64,000 nucleotides of DNA from Spirochaetota bacterium (GTDB taxonomy: Bacteria > Spirochaetota > Spirochaetia > Treponematales > Rectinemataceae). The position numbers were made by a program, and so were the translations under genes. The stretch lies in NCBI GenBank assembly GCA_029265615.1, contig JAJUIB010000002.1:107016-171015 (forward strand). The letters are read 5' to 3'. Below are positions 7,428-18,500 of this stretch, piece after piece (positions within the stretch are counted from its first letter, which is position 1; the number at the start of each line of letters is the position of its first letter). The notes below the pieces were generated by a model, which did no database searches, was not told the origin of the DNA, and saw only the letters and a list, made by a program, of their open reading frames with translations.

Positions 7428-10400
7428 ATGAAAGACGTATTCCAGTTTAGAGACTCAGTTATTCGAGAATATGAAAGTTTTTCACGTAGCTTCACGACCA
7501 TCGGGGCAGAGGACATACGCGAGTACGTCGACTCCGAATATGCGCTTGGGCGCTACTGGCCCGAGCCGCTCATTCAGATAAACCCGAGCTACAAAAAGGC
7601 ATCTTCGGTACAAGAACTCGTCGCGGAAGGTGTGATCCATCCAGCCTGCGGCCATATCTTCAAGTCAGGAAAACCCGAAGGCAAGCCAAGAGACCTCATC
7701 TTATATAAGCATCAGATGGATGCCCTTGCGATCGCCAAGAAGAACGAACCCTATGTAGTGACGACTGGAACAGGCTCGGGTAAGAGCATCGCCTTCTTTC
7801 TACCGATAGTCGACCGAATCTTGCATGAAAAGGAATTGGGCGGGGGGCGTAGAACCCGTGCGATTATCATCTATCCCATGAACGCCTTGGCCAACAGCCA
7901 ACTTGAGGAGCTTGGCAAGTTCCTTTATGACTATCCCGAAGAGGAAAAGCCATTCACTGCGGCGAGATATACGGGACAAGAGAGTCAAGAGGAGAGAAAG
8001 GCGATAGCGGATAACCCGCCTGACATTCTCCTCACTAACTTCATGATGCTCGAACTTCTCCTGACGCGCTATGACGAGACTGATCGCAAGGTAATCGATC
8101 ATTGCCGAGGACTTCAGTTCCTCGTGCTCGACGAGCTTCATACCTATCGAGGACGCCAGGGAGCCGATGTTGCGCTTCTTGTGCGAAGGGTTCGCCAGCG
8201 TCTTGAAGCATCCGCAATGCTTTGCATCGGCACGTCGGCGACGATGTCGAATACAGGCAGTCTTCAAGACCAGCAAGCTACTGTCGCCCGCGTATCGAGC
8301 CTTTTATTCGGGCAAGATGTTCCTGCCGCTAATATTGTCTCGGAAACGCTTGATCAAGTGACTGACTCCACGCAGAGCCGCCAGACAATCCTGGAGCGCC
8401 TTCCTGGCCGATTGGAAAATCCAATCTATCAATGGGCGGATATGGACGAGTTCAAGCGCGACCCTCTGGCTATATGGGTCGAGACGACGCTCGGCATCGA
8501 GGTGAATGGTGTTTCCGCCCCCGCCCGCGCAAAACCTCTCAGCATGACCCAGGCGGCGGAGCGCCTGGCTCGCGATACTGGTTGCGAGGCTAAAACAGCC
8601 TATACCGCCTTACAAAACTTCCTCATAGCGGCACACTCCGTCGAGGATGCCGATGGGCGTAAGCCTTTCGCCTTCAAGCTACACCAGTTCATCTCCGGAC
8701 CGGGTAAAGTCCTCATGACCCTTGAGCCTCCGGGGAAACGCTTCATTACAATGACAGCTCAGCGCTTCGCTCCTGGACGTGAGGATGTATTTCTGTATCC
8801 AGCTTATTTTTGCCGTGAATGCGGACAAGAATACCATCCTGTAGAATTCTTGGATAACCGCTGGACCCCACGGGAAATCGATGCCCTGTTTCCGAATGAC
8901 GCAGAGGACAGGTTCGGATTCCTTGTGCCTTCTGGGACAGACTTTGATTTCGATGGAAGCGTTGAAAGCCTGCCGGACTTTTGGATAGAGCAGCGCTCCT
9001 CCGGTCCTCAAGTCAAACGCGAGTACTCAGCGTTCGTTCCCACAAAACTGCATCTCGACGAACGCGGCCAAGTCACGGCCTACGCGAATGGCAAGGGAAC
9101 CGATTTCTGGTACATCCCGGGGCACATTCGATTCTGCCCGCGCTGCGGTATGGTTCATGAGCCGATGGGAAAGGACATCAACCGACTATCCAGTCTTTCC
9201 GGAGAAGGACGCTCTTCGGCGACGACTATGATCACGATGAGCGTACTTAGGAATCTTTTCGCGGATGCCCCCGGCGCTGATGGCCTTGATCAACGCAAAA
9301 TGCTCGGGTTTACGGATAATCGTCAGGATGCCGCGCTCCAGTCCGGACATTTCAACGACTTTGTGTTTTTAGTGACCTTGCGAGGGGGAATTGTCGGCGC
9401 GCTTCAAAAGAACGGGGGTGTCCTTACCGAAGATTCCATGCCCGAAGAGGTATTTAAGGCAATCGGCTTTGATCGAAACGATTATGCGGCCAAGTGCGAG
9501 TACCTCAATAATCCCGATCTCTTTGGCCTGAATCTAGCGGAGGCCCAACGAGCTCTGAAGTTCGTTATCGGCTATCGCATCATCCGCGACTTTAGGAAAG
9601 GATGGCGTTTCAACAACCCTTCCCTCGACCAGCTCGGCCTTGTCGAAATCGCGTACGTTGGCATGGACGAGTACATCCGGACAGAACGGTACTTCGAGCA
9701 TGCCCACGACGCAATCAAGCTTCTTGAGCCGAATAAACGGAAAGAACTGTTTACGCTCGTCTTTACAGAAATGAGAAAGAACCTTTGCATCAATTCGCGC
9801 TTCCTCGATGCAGGTGAACAGGAGCGGGTGAAGACCAAAACATGGACTTCTCTCAAAGAGCGATGGGGATTCGCCGTCGACGAGAAGCTCTCGGTCACGC
9901 GTTACATGATTCTCAGTCAATTGCCAGATCGTCTAAATCGAAGCCGCGTTGATTACATCTCAGGCGGGGTTAGGTCTAGGCTGGTGCGCATCATAAAAAG
10001 ATCCCCGCTGTGGAACGGGAGTCCTTTGGAAGGACACATACTACAGTGGAAGGATTCCGACGTCACAGAAATCGTAGAGTCGGTGCTTGAACTCGCACGT
10101 GATTACGGATTCGTCAAGGAAGTTCCGCTCGATCGAGACTTTTACGGATGGTGCCTTGACTCGCAAGCTCTCGAGTGGCGCCTTTGCACGACGTCTGAAC
10201 ATACGAAAAGAGCAGCCCAGAACGAGTTCTTCCGCAATATGTATATCAGCGCTGCTGCAACTCTTTCGCTTCCTACCCATAACCTGTTCGACTATGAATC
10301 ACACGAGCATACAGCGCAGGTTGATAATGACGACCGCATGATCCTCGAAGCGCGGTTCCGTTTCACACAGAAAGACAAGGACTGGTGGAAAGCTGAACGT

Positions 10401-12704
10401 TATCAGGGTGAGCTTGAGCGTCTACCCGTATTATTCTGTTCGCCTACGATGGAACTCGGCGTCGACATCTCTTCTCTCAACACGGTATACATGCGGAACG
10501 TTCCTCCAACACCCGCCAACTACGCCCAGCGAAGCGGGCGGGCAGGACGCTCTGGGCAACCGGCTCTCGTTATCACGTATTGCGCGGCTCAAAGTCCTCA
10601 CGATCAGTGGTTTTTCGCAAATGCCCCCGAGATGGTCCATGGCATCGTCAAGGCGCCGACCCTCGACTTATCCAACAGGGAACTCGTCGATAGTCATATC
10701 GACGCCATCTGGCTCTCCAATCTCTCCGTCAAGATCGAATCAAACATATCGTCGATTCTCAAGCTTGATGAAATCGGATATCCAGTCGCGCCGGAGCTCA
10801 TGTCAGCTCTCAAGGATCCAGCGGCGAGCAATCGAGCGCTCGAGCAGGCGAAGGTAATCGCCGTTGAACTGCGTAAGACACTCTCAGGCGATGGCGCATG
10901 GCTTTCCGATGCACATATTGAACGGATCATCGCCCAGGCTCCCGAAAATTTCGACAAAGCCTTCAATCGCTGGCGCAACCTCTATGCCTCGACGCTCAGG
11001 CAAATGGAGCTGGCAGACGCCATAATTCGCAGCCATGCTACACGCCCCATAGACAGAGACAACGCAACGCGCCGCTACACCGACGCCAAGCGACAACTTG
11101 ACGTCCTACTAAGTTCTCGCGCCACCCAGAACTCCGACTTCTACACCTACCGCTATCTCGCCGGGCAAGGCTTCCTTCCCGGCTATAACTTCCCGCGGCT
11201 ACCGCTCATGGCCTGGATCCCGGCGAGAGGAAATCGCGTCGGTGGGGAGCGCGATTCCGGCTCGATGGTCTCGCGCCCCCGCTTCCTCGGCATCTCCGAG
11301 TTCGGACCGAGAAGCCTGATCTACCATGACGGGCGCATGTACCAAGTCAAGAAAGCGAAGCTCGGCTCAGGGTCGATGATCGGAAGCGGGGACGGGAACA
11401 GACTGCCCACGATACACGCCCTCGTGTGTCCCGCCTGCGGTCACGGACATTTCGGTACGGTCGACGATCCTGAGGTTGTAGTACCCCGATGCGAGAACTG
11501 CGGAGCCGAGCTTACAGGCAATGCCCGCATCGCCGACCTGTTCAAGATAGAGACCGTCGAGACCGAGGCTGTCGAGCGCATCTCCGTGAATGACGAGGAA
11601 AGACAACGGCAAGGGTACGACATCCAAACCATGTTCCGACTCGATCGGGACGAGAGCGGGAACGCGGATGTGACTCGATCGATCATAAGCCTTGACGGCA
11701 CGACGATAGGCGATCTCGTTTACTCGCCCGCAGCCTTGCTGTGGCGCATCAATCGCGGCTGGAAACGGCGCAAGAACAAGAATGTCCTCGGTTTTTATAT
11801 TGATCCGATCTCCGGCTGGTGGCGCGCCGAGGAAGATGAGGAAGGCATGAGTGAGGGGGATGCAGAATCAGCCCGCACCAAAGTCCCCCCTCAGCGGATT
11901 GTGCCCTTCGTCGAGGATTACCGCAACATCCTCATTCTGACCCTCGCCGGAACACCGAGCAAAGAAGCCATGGCGACCCTGCAAGCCAGCCTCAAGCGCG
12001 GCATCGAGCAGACCTACCAAATCGAAGAATCGGAGCTCGCTGCCGAGCCGCTTCCCCTAGAAAGCGACAGGAGGCACATCCTCTTTTATGAGGCCGCCGA
12101 GGGAGGGGCGGGCGTGCTGACGAGATTGGCCCGAGACAAGAACGAGCTAGCGGCAGTTGCCCGCATGGCCCTCCAGATCATGCATTACCGTATCCCCGAG
12201 CGCCTCGACACAGTAGAGGACCTCATCGACGAGCAGAAAGACAAAAAGCGCGACTCCTGCATCGCGGCATGCTACCAGTGTCTTCTCTCATACTACAATC
12301 AGCCGGAACACCTCATCCTCGATAGGAGGAACGCGGAGGCTCTTGGTATTCTCATCGCCCTCTCGAGGGGGAATGTTTCAATACAGGAACCACAGATTGA
12401 TAGAGGCGATGCCGGTAGCGCGGAACGTGGCGACACGGAATTCGCCGATTTTCTCAAGGAAAGGGGATATCGGTGCCCCGATACGTTTATGTACCCGTTC
12501 ATGGACGGGAAGCACAAGGCTGACGCAATCTATAAAAGCGATAAAGTTGCTGTCTTCTTTACCTCTCCGGCCGAGGAAGCCCGAAAATACTTGCGAGACC
12601 GCGGCTTTTATGTTGCCGTGCTCGGTGAGAGCCCGGAGCAATGGAATAGCTACCTCGCATCCAATCCAGAAACACTACCCCGTACCAAGGAAAAAGAACA
12701 ATGA
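7428..12704 (+). CDS. YprA-like superfamily 2 helicase fused to DUF1998 (DrmA/DrmB- or DruE-like), antiphage defence
   Basis: A 1758-aa protein, much longer than plain YprA helicases (~750-800 aa). Seen: helicase motif I TGTGSGKS (about 113-120), motif II LDELH (about 233), motif III GTSATMS (about 266), a CxxCG pair and CPRCG (about 465-570) that look like zinc ribbons in a long insert, motif V MELGVDIS (about 1007) and VI QRSGRAGRSG (about 1033), a further zinc site CPACGHGHFG/CENCG (about 1335-1365), then DUF1998 with EGGAGVL (about 1557) and CIAACYQCLLSYYNQ (about 1611). In DISARM the helicase (DrmA) and DUF1998 (DrmB) are separate; here they are one chain, as in Druantia DruE and related YprA systems. 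AGGAG precedes the ATG. The next gene overlaps its stop by four bases (ATGA). Confidence 0.85.
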   Translation: MKDVFQFRDSVIREYESFSRSFTTIGAEDIREYVDSEYALGRYWPEPLIQINPSYKKASSVQELVAEGVIHPACGHIFKSGKPEGKPRDLILYKHQMDALAIAKKNEPYVVTTGTGSGKSIAFFLPIVDRILHEKELGGGRRTRAIIIYPMNALANSQLEELGKFLYDYPEEEKPFTAARYTGQESQEERKAIADNPPDILLTNFMMLELLLTRYDETDRKVIDHCRGLQFLVLDELHTYRGRQGADVALLVRRVRQRLEASAMLCIGTSATMSNTGSLQDQQATVARVSSLLFGQDVPAANIVSETLDQVTDSTQSRQTILERLPGRLENPIYQWADMDEFKRDPLAIWVETTLGIEVNGVSAPARAKPLSMTQAAERLARDTGCEAKTAYTALQNFLIAAHSVEDADGRKPFAFKLHQFISGPGKVLMTLEPPGKRFITMTAQRFAPGREDVFLYPAYFCRECGQEYHPVEFLDNRWTPREIDALFPNDAEDRFGFLVPSGTDFDFDGSVESLPDFWIEQRSSGPQVKREYSAFVPTKLHLDERGQVTAYANGKGTDFWYIPGHIRFCPRCGMVHEPMGKDINRLSSLSGEGRSSATTMITMSVLRNLFADAPGADGLDQRKMLGFTDNRQDAALQSGHFNDFVFLVTLRGGIVGALQKNGGVLTEDSMPEEVFKAIGFDRNDYAAKCEYLNNPDLFGLNLAEAQRALKFVIGYRIIRDFRKGWRFNNPSLDQLGLVEIAYVGMDEYIRTERYFEHAHDAIKLLEPNKRKELFTLVFTEMRKNLCINSRFLDAGEQERVKTKTWTSLKERWGFAVDEKLSVTRYMILSQLPDRLNRSRVDYISGGVRSRLVRIIKRSPLWNGSPLEGHILQWKDSDVTEIVESVLELARDYGFVKEVPLDRDFYGWCLDSQALEWRLCTTSEHTKRAAQNEFFRNMYISAAATLSLPTHNLFDYESHEHTAQVDNDDRMILEARFRFTQKDKDWWKAERYQGELERLPVLFCSPTMELGVDISSLNTVYMRNVPPTPANYAQRSGRAGRSGQPALVITYCAAQSPHDQWFFANAPEMVHGIVKAPTLDLSNRELVDSHIDAIWLSNLSVKIESNISSILKLDEIGYPVAPELMSALKDPAASNRALEQAKVIAVELRKTLSGDGAWLSDAHIERIIAQAPENFDKAFNRWRNLYASTLRQMELADAIIRSHATRPIDRDNATRRYTDAKRQLDVLLSSRATQNSDFYTYRYLAGQGFLPGYNFPRLPLMAWIPARGNRVGGERDSGSMVSRPRFLGISEFGPRSLIYHDGRMYQVKKAKLGSGSMIGSGDGNRLPTIHALVCPACGHGHFGTVDDPEVVVPRCENCGAELTGNARIADLFKIETVETEAVERISVNDEERQRQGYDIQTMFRLDRDESGNADVTRSIISLDGTTIGDLVYSPAALLWRINRGWKRRKNKNVLGFYIDPISGWWRAEEDEEGMSEGDAESARTKVPPQRIVPFVEDYRNILILTLAGTPSKEAMATLQASLKRGIEQTYQIEESELAAEPLPLESDRRHILFYEAAEGGAGVLTRLARDKNELAAVARMALQIMHYRIPERLDTVEDLIDEQKDKKRDSCIAACYQCLLSYYNQPEHLILDRRNAEALGILIALSRGNVSIQEPQIDRGDAGSAERGDTEFADFLKERGYRCPDTFMYPFMDGKHKADAIYKSDKVAVFFTSPAEEARKYLRDRGFYVAVLGESPEQWNSYLASNPETLPRTKEKEQ

Positions 12705-15547
12705 ACGCAAGCGCCTTCAGTCCCGGAACCCTCGTCCGCGCACGCGGACGGGAATGGGTCGTTCAGCCCAATGCGCGCGGCGCGGACACAGGTGAGGTAC
12801 TGGGAGATGCCCTGTACTTGCGCCCTCTTGGCGGCGCGGATGCCGATATTCAGGTTATTCTCCCGGCGCTCGAGGCAAGCCCGATCGAGGCGGCTGCCTT
12901 TCCTCTGCCCGATGCATCGAAACCGGGCGCCCATGATTCGGCCTTACTCCTGCGCGATGCGCTCAGGCTCAAGCTACGCGCGGCGGCTGGACCATTCCGG
13001 AGCTTCGGTCGAATAGCCGTAGAACCGCGCGCCTATCAGCTCGTGCCCCTCCTCATGGCTCTCAAGCAGAAGACCGTCCGCCTGCTCATCGCCGACGATG
13101 TCGGCATAGGCAAGACCATCGAGGCGGCCCTTATCGTGCGGGAACTGCTCGACCGCGCGGAAATCAGCCGCTTCGCGGTGCTCTGCCCACCGCACCTCGT
13201 TGATCAGTGGGTCGATGAGCTTTCCGAGCGTTTCCATATACCCGCCGTGGGGCTTACCTCTTCCAGCGTGCGGCGGCTCGAGAACATGGTCCCTCGCGGG
13301 ATTTCGCTCTTCGAGCATTTCCCCGCCGTCGTCATGAGCCTTGACTATATCAAGAGCGAAAGCCACAAGAACTATTTTCTCTCGAGCGCGCCCGAGCTCG
13401 TGGTCGTCGACGAGGCGCACACCTGCACCATAGCCGGGCAGAACCGCCAGCGCCGCTACGAGCTCCTCAAGGACCTCGTCGCGGATCCCGAGCGGCATCT
13501 CATCATGCTGACCGCCACGCCGCACTCGGGCGACGACGCGGCATTCCACAACCTGCTCGGTCTACTCGATCCAGAATTCTCGAGCCTGGCAGGCACCGCG
13601 GTCAGGGCGGACGACCCCGTGCGCCAAAGACTCGCGCGGCATTTTGTGCAGAGAAGACGAAAGGACATCGATGAGTGGAAGGACTCGAGCGTCTTCCCCA
13701 GGCGGATGGTTAAGGAGATAACCTACACCCTGTCGGGCAAGTGGGGAGCTTTCTTCGAATCGGTACGCGACTACTGCCTCGGCCTAGCCACAAAGGCCGA
13801 ACGCGAAACGGGCGAAGGCGCGCGCATGATGTGGTACGCGACGCTGGCCCTCCTGCGCTGCGCCGCCTCGTCGCCAGCTGCCGCCCACCGGGCGCTTACC
13901 GCCCGCCTTGAGGGAACGGCGGAAGAACTCGCCGCCCTGGCGGACGAGGAGCGCATCGACGACGGGAACGCCGACGCGCTCGGATCGAATGACCAGGAGC
14001 CGCCCGCCGGCGTAGGAGACATCGAACTTCTCGAAGGACTCATCGCGGAGGCAGACAGGCTCCGCGGGACAGAGGGAGACCCCAAGCTCGCCTCCCTCAT
14101 CGCCCATCTTGAGTCGCTCTCCGCGGAGAAAGGGAAGGACTGGCGGCCCGTCGTGTTCTGCCGCTACATCGCGACGGCGGTCTACGTCGGCGAGGAAGTG
14201 AAGAAGCGCCTTGACGGACATACGGTGGACGTGATCACCGGTGAGCTTACCCCCGAGGAACGCGAAGAACGTATCGACCTCCTCATCCAGTCCGAAAGGC
14301 CCATTCTCGTCGCCACCGACTGCCTTTCGGAAGGCATCAACCTGCAGTGCGGCTTCAACGCCGTCGTCCACTACGACCTTGCCTGGAACCCGACCAGGCA
14401 CGAACAGCGCGAAGGGCGCGTGGACCGCTTTGGCCAGAAGTCGCCCGAAGTTCGCTGTGCGATGATCTACGGTCAGGACAACCCCGTTGACGGCTTTATC
14501 CTGAACGTCATACTCAGGAAGGCCCAGACCATTAGGGAGGAGCTCGGCGTCCTTGTGCCGATGCCAGAGGACGGAAAGCGCATACAGCAGGCCCTCGTTA
14601 AGGCGGCGCTCATGAAGACCGCGGACAAAAACGGCGGCGCGCTACAACAGGCTTTCGACTTTGGGGGCGAGTTTTCTGAGGTAGACCTTGCACCCATGGA
14701 GACCGCCTGGGAGGACGCCATGCAAAAGGCCAAGGCCAACCGCACGGTCTTCGCCCAGCGCAGGCTCAAGCCCGAGGACGTGATGCCCGAGTGGAACAAG
14801 CAGGTGAGCGCCCTCGGAGAGTCATGTGAAGTGCGCCGCTTCGTGGAAGCTGCGCTCATCCGGCTCAAGGCGCCCCTGGAAACGCAGGGGAAAGACAGCT
14901 TCCGCTTCATACCGGCGCTACTCCCCCCCTTGCTAAAAGAACGCATGGCTGCCGAAGGATTCGTTCGGCCCCTCTCGCTGGGCTTCACCTATCCGGCGGA
15001 CACGGGAAGCACATTCATACACCGGAGCCATCCCATCGTATCCCTTCTTGCGGACCAGGTGCTGGAAAGCGCCCTTTCAGGCGATACGGCCGCCTCGGAA
15101 ATCCTGGCATCCCGCGCCGCGGCATTCGAGACCGCATCGGTTCGGGAGACGACCACCATCTTCCTCGTAAGGCTTAGGCACCAGCTCGACGTTGTGCGCT
15201 CAGGGGTACGGCGCGAGCTCATGGCGGAGGAGGCGATCGCCGCCGCTCTTGCGGGGCGGGAAGCGCCGCGTTTCTTGGCCGATGCCGATGTCGAGAGCCT
15301 CCTTGACGCGCACCCCAGCGGGAATCTCGGCAAGGATGCGATGATCCGCGAGCTTAGAGAAAGCATCGCGTGGTTCGAAGGTCACCGCGAGGCCTTCGAG
15401 CGCCTGGCCGCGGAACGAGCGCAGGCCCTGCTTGCGGATCACCGGCGCGTGCGCGACGCGGCGGGCGACACGGGGCAGTACAGCGTCACCGCCTGTCTCC
15501 CTGTGGACCTCATCGGCGTGTACGTCCTCCTTCCGAGCGAAATCTAG
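12701..15547 (+). CDS. SNF2/RapA-like helicase (DrmD-like), defence operon
   Basis: A 948-aa DEAD/DEAH translocase with a RapA/HepA-style core. Seen: Q-like PRAYQL (about 109), motif I DDVGIGKTIEAAL (about 131-143), DEAH box VVDEAH (about 234-239), motif III LTATPHSGDD (about 269), motif V LVATDCLSEGINLQ (about 536-550) and motif VI HEQREGRVDRFGQ (about 567-579). This is the architecture of DrmD of class 1 DISARM, a dsDNA translocase proposed to work with the methyltransferase and DrmAB. The ATG overlaps the helicase stop as ATGA, and the methyltransferase starts 11 bases after its stop, so all three are translated together. Family call firm; system role inferred from neighbours. Confidence 0.85.
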   Translation: MNASAFSPGTLVRARGREWVVQPNARGADTGEVLGDALYLRPLGGADADIQVILPALEASPIEAAAFPLPDASKPGAHDSALLLRDALRLKLRAAAGPFRSFGRIAVEPRAYQLVPLLMALKQKTVRLLIADDVGIGKTIEAALIVRELLDRAEISRFAVLCPPHLVDQWVDELSERFHIPAVGLTSSSVRRLENMVPRGISLFEHFPAVVMSLDYIKSESHKNYFLSSAPELVVVDEAHTCTIAGQNRQRRYELLKDLVADPERHLIMLTATPHSGDDAAFHNLLGLLDPEFSSLAGTAVRADDPVRQRLARHFVQRRRKDIDEWKDSSVFPRRMVKEITYTLSGKWGAFFESVRDYCLGLATKAERETGEGARMMWYATLALLRCAASSPAAAHRALTARLEGTAEELAALADEERIDDGNADALGSNDQEPPAGVGDIELLEGLIAEADRLRGTEGDPKLASLIAHLESLSAEKGKDWRPVVFCRYIATAVYVGEEVKKRLDGHTVDVITGELTPEEREERIDLLIQSERPILVATDCLSEGINLQCGFNAVVHYDLAWNPTRHEQREGRVDRFGQKSPEVRCAMIYGQDNPVDGFILNVILRKAQTIREELGVLVPMPEDGKRIQQALVKAALMKTADKNGGALQQAFDFGGEFSEVDLAPMETAWEDAMQKAKANRTVFAQRRLKPEDVMPEWNKQVSALGESCEVRRFVEAALIRLKAPLETQGKDSFRFIPALLPPLLKERMAAEGFVRPLSLGFTYPADTGSTFIHRSHPIVSLLADQVLESALSGDTAASEILASRAAAFETASVRETTTIFLVRLRHQLDVVRSGVRRELMAEEAIAAALAGREAPRFLADADVESLLDAHPSGNLGKDAMIRELRESIAWFEGHREAFERLAAERAQALLADHRRVRDAAGDTGQYSVTACLPVDLIGVYVLLPSEI

Positions 15548-15558
15548 GAGATTAAAAA

Positions 15559-18500
15559 ATGAGACGCAGCAACCTGAACGCCCTGGGATTCGATACGCTT
15601 CGCCTCGAGGGCTCGCTCTTTGTGGCCGACTACCTGGAAAAAGCCGCCGCGGGCCTGGCGAGCGGGCAAACCGCGTCCGACTATCGCGTGCCCCGCGGCC
15701 TACGCCTCAATGACGAGTACGGCCGCGCCTTCCAAATAGCCCAGGCCATCTGGAACCAGTATGAGGCCGCGCCGTCGAGGCTGGAAAGTTCGGTCGTCGA
15801 GCTCTTCCGCGACGCCTTGGGGTATTCGCCCATCGAAAAAGTAGCGCCGGTAGCCGTGGGCGAGCGCCGTTTCCCCATCGGCCACCTTGCGCTCGGAAAG
15901 ATTCCCCTGGTCATCGGCAGCCCCGGCTCAGACCTTGACGCGAGCGAGACGCGCTTCTCGGTGGAAGGCTCAGGCTCGCGCAGGAAAAGCCCCTTCCAGA
16001 TGGCGCAGGAGTATCTCAACGCCTGCGCAGCCGGCGCGTCCTCGGGCGCGTCCTCGGGCGCGTCCTGCCAGGCTCCGCGCTGGGCCATTGTCACAAACGG
16101 CGAGCGCATCCGCCTCCTTCGCGCCTCTCCCGCCATGGCGCGGCCTTCATACCTCGAGTTCGACCTTGGGACCATCATGCGCGAAAAGCGCTTCCCCGAG
16201 TTCACCATGCTCTGGCGTCTCCTGCACGCGAGCAGGGCCGGTACGGATAAGGACGACTCGGTCTGGGATCTGTGGCGGCTGGAAGGCGAAAACCAGGGCA
16301 CCCGCGTGCGCGAAGGGCTCAAGGCCGGCGTCACCCAGGCACTCCTGTCCCTTGGTTCGGGCTTCCTGCGGTATGAAGGGACGGGCAACGCGGCCCTGCG
16401 CGCGGCCCTCGATTCAGGCACCTTGGGTCGGGAAGCCTACTTCCAGGAACTCCTACGGCTCATCTACCGCTTCCTCTTCGTCTTTACCATCGAGGAGCGC
16501 GGCCTTATCCACGCCCACCCGGGCGACGATGCGCGCGCGGCCTCACACGAGCTCTACGAGCGGGGCTACTCGCTCAGGCGCCTTAGGGACAAGGCGCTCC
16601 GCCGTTCTGGCTACGACCGCCACGGCGACCTCTGGGAAGGCGTCGTCATACTCTTCCGCTCTCTCGGGAAGGGAGAAGAAGCCCTGGACCTACCCGCCTT
16701 GGGCGGCCTCTTCGCTCCCGACCAATGCCCTCATATCGACGCCTGCGGGCTTTCCAACTACGACCTCCTCTGTGCCATGGAGAGCCTCCGCTGGGCGGTC
16801 GCGGGCAACGCGCGCACCCTCGTCGACTACAAGAACATGGACTCCGAGGAACTCGGCTCGGTGTACGAGAGCCTCCTCGAGCTCGTGCCGGTCGTCGACC
16901 TGGCCGCGCGCACTTTCGGCTTTATCGGCCTGGGCGGCGAAGAAGGATCGACGGCAGGCAACGCGCGCAAGACCTCAGGGAGCTACTACACGCCGGATTG
17001 CCTCGTGCAGGAACTCATCAAGAGCACCCTGGAGCCGGTGATCGAAGCGAGGTTGGGGGCCTCGCCTGCGGCGACCGGGCTATCCGCTCCAAGTCCTCGC
17101 CATCTGGAGCGCGCTCCAGATGGCTCCGGGCTTTCCGCTTCTATCCCTGGCCCGGAAGAAACCGCGCGGCGCATCCTCTCCATCACCGTGATCGATCCCT
17201 CCTGCGGCTCGGGGCACTTCCTCCTGGCCGCGGGCCGGAAGCTTGCCGAGGCCCTTGCTCTTGCCCGGAGCGAAGACGGGTCGGTGCTCGAGGCCGACTA
17301 CCGCCACGCCCTGCGCGAGGTGGTCGCCCACTGCCTCTACGGCGTGGACCTTAACCCCCTGGCGGTGGAACTGGCGCGGATGAGCCTCTGGCTCGAAGGC
17401 TACGAGCCGGGCCGGCCCCTCTCATTCATCGACCACCACATCCGCTGCGGCAATTCGCTGGTGGGCGTCCTCGATCTCGATATGCTCAAAGCGGGCATCC
17501 CCGACGGGGCCTACGTAGCCCTCTCGGGAGACGAGGCGGCGGTCGTGAAGCGCTACAAAAAGCGCAACGCCGACGAAAAAAAATCCTCAGGCCAGGGCCA
17601 GCTCTTCGAAGATCCCATCCAGAGCGCCGAGGCGGGCATTGTGGCGCTGAAGTGGCGGCTCGAGAACATTCCGGACAACGACCTGGAGGCCATCGGCCGC
17701 AAGCGGGCCGCCTTCGAAGCCCTCCTTGCCAGCCCCGAATACCAGCGCGTGAAGCTGGCCTCCGACATCTACACGGCGGCCTTCTTCTGCGACAAGCGCG
17801 AAGGCCTTCCCATACCCACGACAGCGGATGTGTCCCTGGCCGCCTCCGGCCACGCCGAGTCGTCGGCCTCGCGGGGCGTCAACGCCCTGGCGCGTACTAT
17901 CGCGGAGCGCACCCGCTTTTTCCACTGGAGGCTCGAGTTCCCCGAAGTCTTCGCCAAGGGCGGCTTCGACTGCGTTCTGGGGAACCCGCCCTGGGAACGC
18001 ATCAAACTTCAGGAGGAAGAATTTTTCGCTACCCGTCACACAGGGATCGCGCATGCCAAGAACAAGGCAGAGCGCGAAAAGCTCATAGCATCGCTTTCGA
18101 ATGGAACCCTCTATGACCAAGCCCTGTACGCCGAGTTCCTCCGGGCGCGCAAGGCTGCCGAAGCCGCCAGCGTCTTTGCCCATATCAAGGGCGAAGAGAG
18201 AGGCAGGTATCCCTTGACCGGCGTGGGGGACGTGAACACCTACGCCCTCTTTGCCGAGACCATCCTGGGACTTACGCGGAGCGAGGGCCGCGCCGGCTTT
18301 ATCGTGCCTTCGGGCATCGCCACCGACGACTCCACCAAGGCCTTCTTCGCCCATATCACGAGTAAGGGGAAGCTCGTCTCGCTCTTCGACTTTGAAAATC
18401 GCGAAGGTTTATTCCCCGATGTCGATAGCCGCATGAAATTCTGCCTCCTCACCCTCGGTGCGGCGAGCATGGCCAGTCTCGCCTTCTTCCTTACGAATAC